Part shown: one piece after another, positions 8,651-17,294 of the stretch
Layout of the letters: every line of letters begins with the position of its first letter
Numbering within the stretch: the first letter of the stretch is position 1
NCBI GenBank assembly: GCA_963703015.1
Contig: OY969779.1
Span: 124,001-188,000 of the forward strand
DNA: 64,000 bases
Direction: 5' to 3'
Source of the DNA: Methanobacterium_B sp963703015
GTDB lineage: Archaea; Methanobacteriota; Methanobacteria; Methanobacteriales; Methanobacteriaceae
Position numbers and translations under genes: made by a program
Notes under the pieces: model-generated
Told to the model about the DNA's origin: nothing
What the model saw: the letters and a program-made list of their open reading frames with translations, nothing else
Database searches by the model: none

Positions 8651-9043
8651 TTGAAAGCTAAAGGTTATGTTATTATTTTTCTAGTAGTTGTTTGGGTAGG
8701 AATTATTGCATTAGCTTCAGCTTACATGTTCCCATCAAATCCTAAAAATAACACCGAGATAGTGAACAATACAAATGTTTCAAATAATACGGCAATTAAC
8801 ACTACTTCTATGATCCAAAATAAGAGTAAAAAGCCTGTGATCACAGAAAATCAGGCAGTTAATACGTTTAAAACATCTGAAGGTAAATATTATGGTAACA
8901 ATTCTCGTTACGTTGCAACGTTATACCATGTACAGGGAGAACCTTACTACTCCATCACAATAATAAGCAAAAGCAATGGAACAAGTGAAAATTCCCAATC
9001 AGCAGTTAATGCCGTCACTGGAAAGGTAGAAAACCCAAAATAA
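8651..9043 (+). CDS. Membrane-anchored PepSY-like surface protein
   Basis: A 130-aa protein starting at TTG, ten bases after GGAGAG. It has one N-terminal helix (about 5-26), an Asn/Thr-rich linker (about 30-62) and a small globular C-terminal domain with ITENQAVNTF and a final AVNAVTGKVENPK. The layout matches the protein at 432-848, but the sequence is distant. It is probably exposed outside the membrane. The family assignment is by pattern and the function is unknown. Confidence 0.65.
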   Translation: MKAKGYVIIFLVVVWVGIIALASAYMFPSNPKNNTEIVNNTNVSNNTAINTTSMIQNKSKKPVITENQAVNTFKTSEGKYYGNNSRYVATLYHVQGEPYYSITIISKSNGTSENSQSAVNAVTGKVENPK

Positions 9044-9300
9044 AATGCAGAACTTATCCAAAGTGTTTACCTAAATACGTATTAAACTAGGAAATTGAGA
9101 GATTTCCTATCTCTAATTTTTATAAGATCAAACCAATATTTTTTTTTATGTTTACAAATAGTAAACCCTAATTTTTAAATTATACTCCATATATTAGTTT
9201 AAATACTAAAAAGATGTGTAATAACTACTAAAATCTAAACCACACCTATTAATTCTTTTTTTATTTAATAATCTTCATTTATTAATGATAAAATGTGTAG

Positions 9301-9370
9301 GAATCTCCAATACATATTGTAATTTAGAATGTGTAACCCAATATTGGAATTTACAATACAAGTGAGATTT
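9301..9370. other. Structured intergenic segment (stem-loop plus palindrome)
   Basis: Inside a 640-base region without a long ORF, GAATCTC/GAGATTT and TATTGTAA/TTACAATA (9315-9322 and 9351-9358) form nested arms around a loop that contains the perfect palindrome CCAATATTGG (9338-9347). It could be a hairpin RNA or protein-binding sites. The rest of 9044-9687 is AT-rich with nothing else I recognise except the micro-ORF at 9607. Confidence 0.3.
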
Positions 9371-9606
9371 CAAAACAACCCAAAAATACTGAAATCAACT
9401 GCAGTGTTAACTATTTGAACAATACTATTACATAATAACCCACAATTTTTTTTATTACCCATATTCATACTTAAATCTTAGTTATGTGGCCAAAATATAC
9501 CACAATTAAGGAAATCATTTATATTTAATCACAAATATATTTATAAACATCAAATTCTTTTACTTATTAATCTTCAGCCCTTAACTTGGACTGTAGGGAT
9601 AATATC

Positions 9607-9660
9607 ATGTCAGCTGAAATTGTATACCATGGTACCATCGTGAAAACAGGATTATATTAA
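9607..9660 (+). CDS. Possible 17-residue micro-ORF upstream of the NERD gene
   Basis: The frame reads MSAEIVYHGTIVKTGLY. GGATAA lies a few bases ahead of the ATG, and the stop is 27 bases before the NERD gene. It could be a leader peptide or the surviving start of a lost gene. Only the ribosome-site-like sequence supports it. Confidence 0.2.
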   Translation: MSAEIVYHGTIVKTGLY

Positions 9661-9687
9661 AAAAATTAAAACAGAATGTGTGTTTAA

Positions 9688-10578
9688 ATGGTTTCAAATG
9701 AAGAAATAACGGGTAAATCTGAAAATGGTTTGTTAGTATGTGTGAACTGTGAATATTCCTACGCACTTGAACCCGGAGAATCACCCGAAGATTTTATTCT
9801 GAAATGCAGCTGCGGGGGAAATTTAGATTATTTAAAACCTCCAAAAAGGGAGATAATAACTAAAAGAAAGGGTTATGCCGAGAAAAAGAGTGATCAAAAC
9901 AAGTTTAAAATGACATGGGGATTTTACACATGCATCTTAGGATGTGCAGTTTCAGTTATTTTTATTTTAATGAACCAACTTGCGTTGGGAATAATATTAC
10001 TGGTTTTAAGTGTGTTCATGGGTACTAGTCTCTATTCCAACGGTGTTAAAAATGGAAAAAGTTGGAATAAAGGGATTGTGGGAGAAAAAGCAGTTGCTAA
10101 ATATTTAAATCAGTTACCTGAAGACTACTTTATCTTTAATGATGTGAAATTTCCAGGAAGTTATGGAAATCTTGATCACGTTGTTATTGGACCCAACGGA
10201 ATTTTTGTGATTGAAACCAAAAATTACAAAGGATCCTACGTTGTAAAGCAAGATGGATGGTACTACCAAAGTGGGAAGTACATTAAAAAAACCCAAACCC
10301 AACCTGGAGAACAGGTCATGAGAAACGTAATTTCCTTGAAAAAATTCCTAGAATCTAACAGGATCAACATGTATGGTGTTTGGATAAATCCCATTGTAAC
10401 ACTCATGAACAACAATTATAAAATAATTGAAAAACCGGAATATTACCATGTGTTACCACCCTCAGCCATACCAAAGTTCATAGTGAACAAGAAAAAACAT
10501 GTAGACCTAACCATTCTTCAAAGTGCCATTGATTTAATTGAACCATACTGTAATGAGTTATCATACTTAGACCTATAA
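9688..10578 (+). CDS. Zinc-ribbon, two-helix, NERD-domain protein
   Basis: A 296-aa protein in three parts. First is a zinc ribbon (CVNCEYSYALEPGE, then LKCSCGGN, residues about 16-49). Second is a pair of transmembrane helices (about 77-118). Third is a NERD nuclease-related domain (about 126-235) with NDVKFPGSYGNLDHVVIG and FVIETKNYKG; the D..E.K residues of the PD-(D/E)xK fold are present. NERD proteins are presumed nucleases or DNA-processing factors, and the membrane-tethered form is found in archaea. No substrate can be inferred. The gene stands alone, with only a weak ribosome site. Confidence 0.85.
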   Translation: MVSNEEITGKSENGLLVCVNCEYSYALEPGESPEDFILKCSCGGNLDYLKPPKREIITKRKGYAEKKSDQNKFKMTWGFYTCILGCAVSVIFILMNQLALGIILLVLSVFMGTSLYSNGVKNGKSWNKGIVGEKAVAKYLNQLPEDYFIFNDVKFPGSYGNLDHVVIGPNGIFVIETKNYKGSYVVKQDGWYYQSGKYIKKTQTQPGEQVMRNVISLKKFLESNRINMYGVWINPIVTLMNNNYKIIEKPEYYHVLPPSAIPKFIVNKKKHVDLTILQSAIDLIEPYCNELSYLDL

Positions 10579-10683
10579 GCCAAATAATGATACGTATCAT
10601 TCTTTTCATAGATTAGTAAAAATTTTAATGAAATTGGAATGATTACGTGAGTAATGGAATTATGCAGAATATATTTTTAGGTT

Positions 10684-10716
10684 AAAAAAAAATCATGAAA
10701 GTAAAAAAAAAAAAAA
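10684..10716 (-). terminator. T-run terminator of the secreted-protein gene
   Basis: Two runs, of 9 and 14 T on the minus strand, lie 20-50 bases past the stop of the gene at 10738. This is typical of archaeal intrinsic termination. Confidence 0.5.
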
Positions 10717-10737
10717 GAATAATTTCAAATTGTCTTA

Positions 10738-11175
10738 TTAGACTATGCGTAAATTAATGTCTTTAACAGCCCTTGGATAACCATCATCATCATTACCCAA
10801 GTATACTATGTTGATCTTATATGTCCCAGTTTCCCAGTTTCTTGAATTGATCCAACAACGGGCTAATCCACCAAAACCTGAATTTCGTTCTTGATTTATA
10901 ATTTGGTCACCAGTGGAATTGTAAACATAGTACTGAAGATATCTAAACCATTGTTGACCTCCACCATCAACATGGAGAGTTGCTGAAATATCAAGAGCTT
11001 CGCCCTTATTAATGACAAAGTCACTGCCTATTTCCTCTCCCGGAGGATCGTTCCAATCATAGTTGTATGCTTTTATTGTTGTTTGATGGGCTGCACTAGC
11101 GGGTTGCATGGAACAAACCCATACTCCCATCATGACCATTATGGCCAATAATGGTACTATTCTTTTTAAGTCCAT
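10738..11175 (-). CDS. Secreted protein of unknown function, copy 1
   Basis: A 145-aa protein with a signal peptide (hydrophobic residues about 8-22, Ala-rich cleavage region PASAAHQ) and a compact, probably beta-sandwich domain. Conserved features include YNSTGDQI, ERNSGFGGLARCWINSR and GNDDDGYPRA. GTAGGAG precedes the ATG at 11175. A paralogue (13651-14088) differs at scattered positions, and the two lie in a duplicated ~1 kb block with the divergent small gene at 11467. I do not recognise the family; an Ig-like or carbohydrate-binding fold is possible. Confidence 0.75.
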   Translation of the reverse strand: MDLKRIVPLLAIMVMMGVWVCSMQPASAAHQTTIKAYNYDWNDPPGEEIGSDFVINKGEALDISATLHVDGGGQQWFRYLQYYVYNSTGDQIINQERNSGFGGLARCWINSRNWETGTYKINIVYLGNDDDGYPRAVKDINLRIV

Positions 11176-11466
11176 TTTTTTCTCCTACTATCAATAGTTG
11201 CATTAGCTAAACTTTTACATTAAAAGTCTTAATATATAATATTACCCCCATCTTCTTAAATGTTACCAAATGCATTGCACAAAAAAATAACGAAACCCTT
11301 TCAAAAAAAAATTAATTCTCTTTTAACTCCCAATCAATTAAATTTTATTAACCACAAAAACCAATTTAAGTTTATAATTAAATTGCATTCTATTCAATTA
11401 TAAAAATAGATCGTGGCTAATAAATTTATTTTAGTATCAACATTACAAAAAAATTAGGTGATATAA

Positions 11467-11733
11467 ATGGGCATAACTCTATGGGATCTGGTTGGAAAGG
11501 TTGAATCAATTGAAAATCCAACTGTATATGTGGAAAATTATACGAATGAAGAGGATCCTTCAAAGGAAGGTGAAATTCACAGGGTTGAAATAAATGTTGA
11601 AGATACAGACACTGAAATAGTGACAGGACCCCTCATTTTTGAAGCAGAATCCAAGCAGGCTTTGGATCAACAGGTGAAATTCACACTTTCAGGTTACTTC
11701 AGAAAGGTGGATGTTGTAAATAAACTGTACTAA
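11467..11733 (+). CDS. Small cytoplasmic protein, intact copy of a duplicated gene
   Basis: An 88-aa acidic protein without a signal peptide or helix, starting at an ATG with TTAGGTGAT upstream. The sequence alternates strands (ENPTVYVENYTNEED, HRVEINVEDTDTEI, KQALDQQVKFTLSGYF) and looks like a small all-beta domain. I do not recognise a family. It is divergent from the secreted-protein gene and was duplicated with it. The second copy (14379-14642) carries a nonsense codon and two small deletions. Confidence 0.65.
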   Translation: MGITLWDLVGKVESIENPTVYVENYTNEEDPSKEGEIHRVEINVEDTDTEIVTGPLIFEAESKQALDQQVKFTLSGYFRKVDVVNKLY

Positions 11734-11849
11734 ACATCGTAAAAAAACAGTTACCTACTTAATTTTTTTGAATTTAATTTTTCGTCAATTTCTTACACAT
11801 ACTATTTTAAAATATGAAAATGGAATGTTTAAAAGCGGATACTCAAATG

Positions 11850-12133
11850 ATAAAGAATCAATTGTACCTACGAAGAAGAGTGGACAAAATTCTGGAAAAA
11901 ATTAGACAGAATTAATGCATGGGAATGGGCTGACGATCACGTGATATCGGAATATATGTATCTGGGACTGAGATAGTTGGAATATTAGGATCCAACTGGG
12001 AGATAAAAAAATCGTATGCAGCGGTTCAAATGCATATCCTGGTAAAAATAGTGAAATTGTCGAAAATAAAATGATTTTTAGAAGGTTTTTCCTAGCAGTA
12101 TCAAAATTATTAGACATTAAAACTGTTGATTAA
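11850..12133 (+). pseudogene. Frameshifted remnant of a small protein gene
   Basis: The plus strand reads CTYEEEWTKFWKKLDRINAW, then WADDH, then changes frame before KKIVCSGSNAYPGKNSEI and VENKMIFRRFFLAVSKLLDI, ending KTVD-stop at 12133. The Trp-rich start plus GSNAYP pattern resembles a family of roughly 100-aa proteins of unknown function. At least one frameshift and stops in the middle break it. No intact copy is in the window. It explains most of the 690-base gap before the next gene. Confidence 0.6.
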
Positions 12134-12241
12134 CATTGAAACAGTTTAATATCATCCTAATTTTTCAAATTCCAAACTAGAAAACTAAATAATTACTAAA
12201 TATTTAACTAAATATTTAAATACTTGAATTTTTAATGCTAA

Positions 12242-12268
12242 CCTTAAAATAGTAATATAAAAATATGT
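12242..12268 (+). promoter_or_regulatory. AT-rich element shared with 17295-17321
   Basis: CCTTAAAATAGTAA-TATAAAA-TATGT occurs here about 150 bases before the membrane-protein gene and again at 17295. The two differ only by two single-base indels. It contains a TATA-like core. It may be a shared promoter or a chance AT-rich match. Confidence 0.3.
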
Positions 12269-12421
12269 TAAAATCGTAATATATTCATGAAAAAATGTAA
12301 TAATTATATATGCATTTCACTGGTTTATGTAATAATTAAAATCGATGATAATTATACAGGACTAAAAAATGCAAAAACATGCTTTCATGAGATATTAATA
12401 AACATATGAGGTTTAAACTGT

Positions 12422-13366
12422 ATGAAATTAAATAAAATCAATGGTTTTGGACTTAAATTCTTGATATTACTGTTTGTGGTGTTATTATTTGTTTGCAGTG
12501 CAAGTGCACATCAACCCAGAGTTGAGCTCGGAACAAACAGTACCTTCTCAAATCCAATATTAATAGAAAATCCTGAATTGATGCAGGCATTTTATGGTAA
12601 TCTAAATGGTAAACCTGATTTTTATCAGATTAGTTCAGATGATCCCTTTGAATTATGTTTAGGAATAACAGTACCCGCAAGCAAAGGTCTGGGTGGATTA
12701 TTACCATCAGTAATAGTTACTGATACCTCAGGAAATCTTGTCTTTACATTAAATGGAACTACAGGAACATGGAAACCTTTTATTGGTGAATTTAAGGATT
12801 CTTATTTGGATGGTCCTGAAGTTACCAGGAATGTTTCTGCTGGAACCTATAACATAGTAGTATTTAACGGAAACAACGATGGAAAATATTTACTGCTTGT
12901 TGGGAATAAAGAAATACTCAATGCTGATGATTATCTGCAAGACATAGTTAATGCACCTATTTTAAAGGAACAATTCTTTGGAAAACCTGTTAGTTTACTA
13001 TTTTTGGAAATTATGGGATTCTTATTAGCCTTTGGAACATTAATGGTGGCATTTATAATGATGTTGTCATCCCTAAAATCTCCAGAAATCGGGAAAATCA
13101 GTTCTAAAATGACTGAAATAATTAAACCAGTGAACTACATAGGAATTGGAATGACCAGCATTTTATGGTTAATTACAATGTTTAAGTATTCATTTAGTAT
13201 TTTAGTACTTTTCAACACCCTAGTTCTTATTGTTGCAGCTGTTTCAGGGATAGTTTTAATAACAAAAATTTCCAGACAGAATTTTGATAAAATTGCACTA
13301 TTTACAGGAGTTATAACGGTTATATTTTGGTGTTTATTCATATATGGTGCTATAATCATAATTTAA
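12422..13366 (+). CDS. Signal-peptide protein with a C-terminal four-helix membrane domain
   Basis: A 314-aa protein: signal sequence (about 10-29, ending CSASAHQ), an extracytoplasmic beta-rich domain of about 140 residues (PSVIVTDTSGNLVFTLNGTT, NGNNDGKYLLLVGNKEIL), then four helices (about 190-215, 235-255, 257-283, 292-314). The soluble part resembles pre-peptidase C-terminal or bacterial Ig-like modules, but I cannot name a family. It stands alone, with the decayed gene upstream and the second secreted-protein copy downstream in convergent orientation. Function unknown. Confidence 0.65.
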   Translation: MKLNKINGFGLKFLILLFVVLLFVCSASAHQPRVELGTNSTFSNPILIENPELMQAFYGNLNGKPDFYQISSDDPFELCLGITVPASKGLGGLLPSVIVTDTSGNLVFTLNGTTGTWKPFIGEFKDSYLDGPEVTRNVSAGTYNIVVFNGNNDGKYLLLVGNKEILNADDYLQDIVNAPILKEQFFGKPVSLLFLEIMGFLLAFGTLMVAFIMMLSSLKSPEIGKISSKMTEIIKPVNYIGIGMTSILWLITMFKYSFSILVLFNTLVLIVAAVSGIVLITKISRQNFDKIALFTGVITVIFWCLFIYGAIIII

Positions 13367-13599
13367 AGCAATCTTGGAATAATTTTTTTTATCAAAGATT
13401 TGGTGAAGTAATATTAACAAAAGGTGTTTACGTTTTGAAATTTAAAAAGTGAGGATAGAAGGTGTGCATGATTGCATATACCTATAATCCTTACATAACA
13501 TCTTAAAAAAAATTGTTCAATATCATTGTACTCCCAAGTGCTTTGATTAAATTGATCTATGGTGTATGGATATCTTATTTAAACTGAGAATATTCAATT

Positions 13600-13641
13600 A
13601 AAAAAAAAAAAATAGGTTTTATTATCAATTTAAAAAAAAAA
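13600..13641 (-). terminator. T-run terminator of secreted-protein copy 2
   Basis: Runs of 13 and 10 T on the minus strand lie 10-50 bases past the stop at 13651, mirroring the arrangement after copy 1. The rest of 13367-13650 holds nothing I recognise. Confidence 0.45.
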
Positions 13642-13650
13642 TATTGGCCA

Positions 13651-14088
13651 CTATACTATATGTAAAGTCAAGTCTTTATCAGCCCTTGGGTACCCATCAT
13701 CATCATTACCCCAGTATATGATACTGATCTTGTATGTTCCAGGTTCCCAGTCTCTTGAATTAATCCAGCAACGAGCTACCCCTCCAAAACCAGAGTTTCG
13801 TTCTTCATTAGCGATTTGGTCACCAGTGGAATTGTAGACATAGAAATGGATATATCTAAACCATTGTGGATTTCCACCATCAACATGGAGGGTGGCTGCA
13901 ATATCAAGATATTCACCTCTTTGAATGTTCAGACTTGTTCCTAGTTCGTCTCCAGGTGGATTATTCGGATCAAATGTGTATGCCTTTACTGCTGTTTGAT
14001 GGGCTGCACTTGCTGGTTGCATTGAAACAACACATACACACATCATGGCCATTATGGCCAGTACTGGTACTATTTTTTTTAAGTCCAT
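13651..14088 (-). CDS. Secreted protein of unknown function, copy 2
   Basis: A 145-aa paralogue of the protein at 10738-11175: the same signal peptide (MDLKKIVPVLAIMAMMCVCV), the same ERNSGFGGVARCWINSR core and the same C-terminus. Changes cluster in the first half (YTFDPNNPPGDELGTSLNIQ). I use the ATG at 14088, seven bases after AGGAG, matching copy 1; the open frame extends 7 codons further to 14109. Both copies keep an open frame, so both are probably in use, unlike the duplicated small gene next door. Confidence 0.75.
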   Translation of the reverse strand: MDLKKIVPVLAIMAMMCVCVVSMQPASAAHQTAVKAYTFDPNNPPGDELGTSLNIQRGEYLDIAATLHVDGGNPQWFRYIHFYVYNSTGDQIANEERNSGFGGVARCWINSRDWEPGTYKISIIYWGNDDDGYPRADKDLTLHIV

Positions 14089-14378
14089 ATTTTTTACTCC
14101 TATTATCAATCACTTATCCAACTTTTACATTTAAAAAGTAAAAGTCTTAATATATAATATTACCTTCAATCAACTTAAATGTTACCTAATGCATTGTATT
14201 AAAATAACGAAACCATTTCAAAAAAAATTTCTCTTTTACTACTAATCAATTAAATTTTTTAACCACAAAACCAATTTAAGCTTATAATTAAATTGCAATA
14301 CTATTCAATTATAAAAATAGATCGTGGTTAATAAATTTATTTTAGTATCAACATTACAAAAAAAATTAGGTGATATAA

Positions 14379-14642
14379 ATGGGCATAACTCTATAGGATC
14401 TGGTTGGAAAGGTTGAATCAATTGAAAATCCAACTGTATATGTGGAAAATTATACGAATGAAGAAGATCCTTCAAAGAAAGGTGAAATACAGGGTTGAAA
14501 TAAATGTTGAAGATTCAGACACTGAAATAGTGACAGGACCCCTCATCCTTGAAGCAGAATCCAAACAGGCATTGGATCAACAGGTGAAATTCACATTATC
14601 AGGCACTTCAGAAAGGTGGATGTTGTAAATAAACTCTACTAA
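14379..14642 (+). pseudogene. Decayed copy of the 88-aa gene
   Basis: The sequence is nearly identical to 11467-11733, with three lesions. Codon 6 is TAG instead of TGG. A 2-base deletion changes GAAATTCACAGG to GAAATACAGG. A 1-base deletion changes CAGGTTACTTC to CAGGCACTTC. The Shine-Dalgarno and promoter are preserved. The two deletions together remove three bases, so the frame is restored near the end, but the early stop and the internal frame change should abolish the product. Confidence 0.85.
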
Positions 14643-14763
14643 ACATCGATAGAACCTTTAACTACATTAATATAATACGGATAATTATCGTTTATTTAGT
14701 GAGCGAAAATTGGGATGAAAATTAAATTGTATTATAATCATCCCAAAATTTTTTTGAATTTAA

Positions 14764-16200
14764 TTAAAAGACTACTTCTTCAGAATTGGTTTGAGGGGTA
14801 TTTTGTTTATGTTCTCTTTTTGTCAGTGCTATCAAAATCAATGCCAAAACCATTAATATTGTTCCAACTACAAAAGCACTTTGTATTCCTATGGACATAA
14901 GAGCCGGAGTGACCTCCACCACATCATTGGGCCCTATAGCACCATAAATAGCAAGTTCAGCCACTGTGCCCAGAACTGCTATTCCAATACCATTACCCAT
15001 CATCCTGGCAGTTTTTATGAAACCTGAAGCTATACCCCTATATTTAACAGGACTTTCTCCTACAATGAACTTGGTGTTTGGTGGATTAAAAGTAGCTACA
15101 GATGCACCTAAAATCACCAATGTAATAATAATATAACCTGAACTGGTTGAAGGATTGAATGAAGCAAGTAAAACACAAGAAACAATACCCAAACCTGCAC
15201 CTAACATGGATACATGATTCGAATCTACCCTATCCGAAAGTGCACCTGTTATGGGTCCCAATATAATTATGGAAAATGGTATTACAGCCAGGAAAAGACC
15301 AGTTTGACTGATGCTAAATCTCTTCGCTAATTCCAGGTAGTAGGGTAGTATAACCATGGCAGCTGAACTTGAAAATGTGAAGAAAAAATTTGATGCGGAT
15401 GCTAAAGCTATCTGTTTTATGCGAACAAAGTTCAGATCAAGGAGAGGTTCAGGTGCTACAGATTCATTGTAGAAGAAAAGAATCCATGATATTATCGAAG
15501 TAACTAAAGATCCCTGCACCTCCCAAGAAAACCATCCATAATCCAGCCCACTTGTAAAGGAAAATATCAATGTGCCCTGTGCAATGAATATTAGGATCAT
15601 ACCCGGCAGATCAGATTTACCTGCAACTTTGTTAGTCTCTTTAATAGCTATATATCCCAACACAACACCCATGATACCGATTGGTACATTGATAAAGAAT
15701 ATGTAATGAAAATTCAGGTAGTATGTAATATAACCCCCAATAATCGGGCCTAACGCATAACCCAATGATGCCATTGTAGCTGTTATTCCCATATAAAATC
15801 CCCTTCTATTTTTTGAAAAGTAGGTTACAATCATGGCAGATGTTATGGATGAGAACATAGCTGCTCCCACTGCCTGAATGAATCTGGAAACAATAAGCAT
15901 GGCGAAATTGGTTGTGATACCACATAAAAAGGATCCTATGGTGAATATGATAAATCCAACTAAAAATATCTTTTTATAACCTCTCTGCTCCGCAATTTTC
16001 CCAAATGCAATTAAAAAACTTGACAGCACAACAATATAAATTAAACTAACCCATAGGACAGTGTTGGTTGATACATTGAAATACGTGTCCATGATGGGGA
16101 TTGAAACATTCACAATTGATATGTCAAGAAATGCCATAAAAGAAGCCAATGAAATTACAAAAAGAACTATTTTATTATTATCCCTCAGCGTTATAAGCAC
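14764..16200 (-). CDS. MFS multidrug exporter, DHA2 (14-helix) family
   Basis: A 478-aa permease with about 14 predicted helices. Family signatures are FMAFLDISIVNVSIPIM in helix 1 (the D-x-x-IVNVALP motif C of DHA2 drug:H+ antiporters), GKIAEQRGYKK after helix 2 (motif A), RFIQAVGAAMF in helix 4 (motif B) and GYALGPIIGGYI in helix 5. It exports drugs or other hydrophobic compounds by proton antiport. The start is a GTG with GGAG six bases ahead. The TATA-like TTTATATACT sits about 40 bases upstream. The next upstream gene on this strand is the 46-aa membrane peptide at 16457. Confidence 0.93.
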   Translation of the reverse strand: MLITLRDNNKIVLFVISLASFMAFLDISIVNVSIPIMDTYFNVSTNTVLWVSLIYIVVLSSFLIAFGKIAEQRGYKKIFLVGFIIFTIGSFLCGITTNFAMLIVSRFIQAVGAAMFSSITSAMIVTYFSKNRRGFYMGITATMASLGYALGPIIGGYITYYLNFHYIFFINVPIGIMGVVLGYIAIKETNKVAGKSDLPGMILIFIAQGTLIFSFTSGLDYGWFSWEVQGSLVTSIISWILFFYNESVAPEPLLDLNFVRIKQIALASASNFFFTFSSSAAMVILPYYLELAKRFSISQTGLFLAVIPFSIIILGPITGALSDRVDSNHVSMLGAGLGIVSCVLLASFNPSTSSGYIIITLVILGASVATFNPPNTKFIVGESPVKYRGIASGFIKTARMMGNGIGIAVLGTVAELAIYGAIGPNDVVEVTPALMSIGIQSAFVVGTILMVLALILIALTKREHKQNTPQTNSEEVVF

Positions 16201-16456
16201 CCCTTACTCCCTAATGATAAATTAATTAAAGATAGTATATAAAACTTGCAATTATAATAAAATTTTAAAAATATCTATTAAAATTGAGTTACACAAGCTA
16301 GTTCAAATTATTTATCAGATTTTTGAATTTACCCCAGTTAATAGTTAATTTCTTTCTCATAAATAAATTTGATTGAACTTTAAAATTGTTAGAGACAATT
16401 ATAGTGACCTTAAAACAGTTTAGTATCTATTAAAACAACTATAAAACTTAATAATA

Positions 16457-16597
16457 TTAACAGGAGTGGTGTAGCGAATTGTTCTTTATTTCTTCCGGTC
16501 TAATTATTGATTTAGCACCAAAAATTACTGTCAAAGCTGTATATGCGCCTAAGAGAACAAATTTCAAAATTAAAATGTCTTCAAATTTATCCAACAT
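16457..16597 (-). CDS. 46-residue single-helix membrane peptide
   Basis: A small ORF, MLDKFEDILILKFVLLGAYT at the N-terminus with one transmembrane helix (about 8-30), then a short charged tail and HHSC at the end. The TATA box CTTATAAAAG is centred about 23 bases before the ATG, so the mRNA would be leaderless. Two matching dyads lie just upstream of the TATA. This promoter architecture is better evidence than the frame itself. It may act with the MFS exporter 257 bases downstream on the same strand, but that is inference. No family recognised. Confidence 0.5.
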   Translation of the reverse strand: MLDKFEDILILKFVLLGAYTALTVIFGAKSIIRPEEIKNNSLHHSC

Positions 16598-16614
16598 AAT
16601 CCTGGTACAAATCA

Positions 16615-16624
16615 CTTTTATAAG
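16615..16624 (-). promoter_or_regulatory. TATA box of the 46-residue peptide gene
   Basis: The minus strand reads CTTATAAAAG, preceded by the purine-poor BRE-like AAATAA. The distance to the ATG (about 23 bases from the centre) fits leaderless transcription. Confidence 0.55.
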
Positions 16625-16632
16625 TTATTTTA

Positions 16633-16683
16633 TTACAACCTATAACTGTTGTAAAAATAAAATACAACTAAATAGGGTTGTAT
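16633..16683. promoter_or_regulatory. Twin dyads (W)TACAAC-N8-GTTGTA(W)
   Basis: TTACAAC-N8-GTTGTAA (16633-16654) and ATACAAC-N8-GTTGTAT (16662-16683) have the same arms and the same 8-base spacer. Their centres are 29 bases apart. They lie immediately upstream of the TATA box at 16615-16624 on the minus strand, the usual place for an archaeal activator. The rest of 16201-16456 and 16684-16734 shows nothing else I recognise. Confidence 0.6.
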
Positions 16684-16734
16684 TCAAAGTTGAAATTGTA
16701 AACCTTATTCTATAATTTATCAATAATTAAGGAG

Positions 16735-17235
16735 TTACATTATTACTGGAACATCACTGGAAATCTGAGTTCCACATTTAATACAGTATTTAGCTGCGTC
16801 ATTATTTTGGGTTCCACATTCTGGACAAAAACTGGGGTTTATATCCCTATTTTCCTTATTTACTTGAAGTTCTAATAATTCAATAATTCGATTATTTTGT
16901 TCAATTAATATATCATTTTTCATAGAAAGGGAAGCTAAAAATCTACCGTTTACCTTATCTAATCTTGATAATCCATCTGTTATGTAAGCTTTGTAAACTT
17001 GATCAGCCAATTTTGCTTCTGTAGCGTATTCTGCCTTCCTATTTTCTATAAATTTAGTTTTAGTAACTGTAGCATTGTAATGTCTTTCAATTTCATCAAT
17101 ACTTTTACCTTCTGATGCCATTTTCTTTAAAGCTGCTTTAAGATGAGGTTTAATTGCACCATTAATGGGTTTGCGCATTAAATCTTCAATTCTCTTTTCT
17201 TCCGGAGTTTTTTCGTTACTGCTTAAAATTCCCAT
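16735..17235 (-). CDS. C-terminal zinc-ribbon protein
   Basis: A 166-aa cytoplasmic protein. Most of it is helical and charged (RIEDLMRKPINGAIKPHLKA, KKMASEGKSIDEIERHYNAT), with a probable coiled segment before a C-terminal zinc ribbon CPECGTQNNDAAKYCIKCGTQ (about 137-157). A GGGGGGA site precedes the ATG. Such stand-alone zinc-ribbon proteins are frequent in Methanobacteriales and their role is unknown. It is downstream of the LonB gene region in the opposite sense of reading order but on the same strand, with a 230-base gap; co-transcription is uncertain. Confidence 0.7.
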   Translation of the reverse strand: MGILSSNEKTPEEKRIEDLMRKPINGAIKPHLKAALKKMASEGKSIDEIERHYNATVTKTKFIENRKAEYATEAKLADQVYKAYITDGLSRLDKVNGRFLASLSMKNDILIEQNNRIIELLELQVNKENRDINPSFCPECGTQNNDAAKYCIKCGTQISSDVPVIM

Positions 17236-17294
17236 ATTAATCCCCCCAATACTGATAGTATATGGTTAAACACATTAAATATTTTTTGGACTAC

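Larger units (their letters stand above)
10730..11755. repeat. Segmental duplication, copy 1
   Basis: This ~1.0 kb block (minus-strand secreted-protein gene, 290-base divergent promoter region, plus-strand 88-aa gene) is repeated in the same orientation at about 13640-14660. Similarity covers the coding parts and the whole intergenic region, including long stretches upstream of the 88-aa gene. Boundaries are approximate. Confidence 0.8.
13640..14660. repeat. Segmental duplication, copy 2
   Basis: Second copy of the block at about 10730-11755, same orientation. The secreted-protein gene is intact. The divergent small gene has decayed, while its promoter and 5' end remain nearly identical to copy 1. 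Confidence 0.8.

Noticed and set aside
16479..16715. 78-aa plus-strand ORF between the MFS and zinc-ribbon genes
   Set aside because: It is antisense to the better supported 46-aa peptide, runs through the twin dyads and has no good ribosome site.
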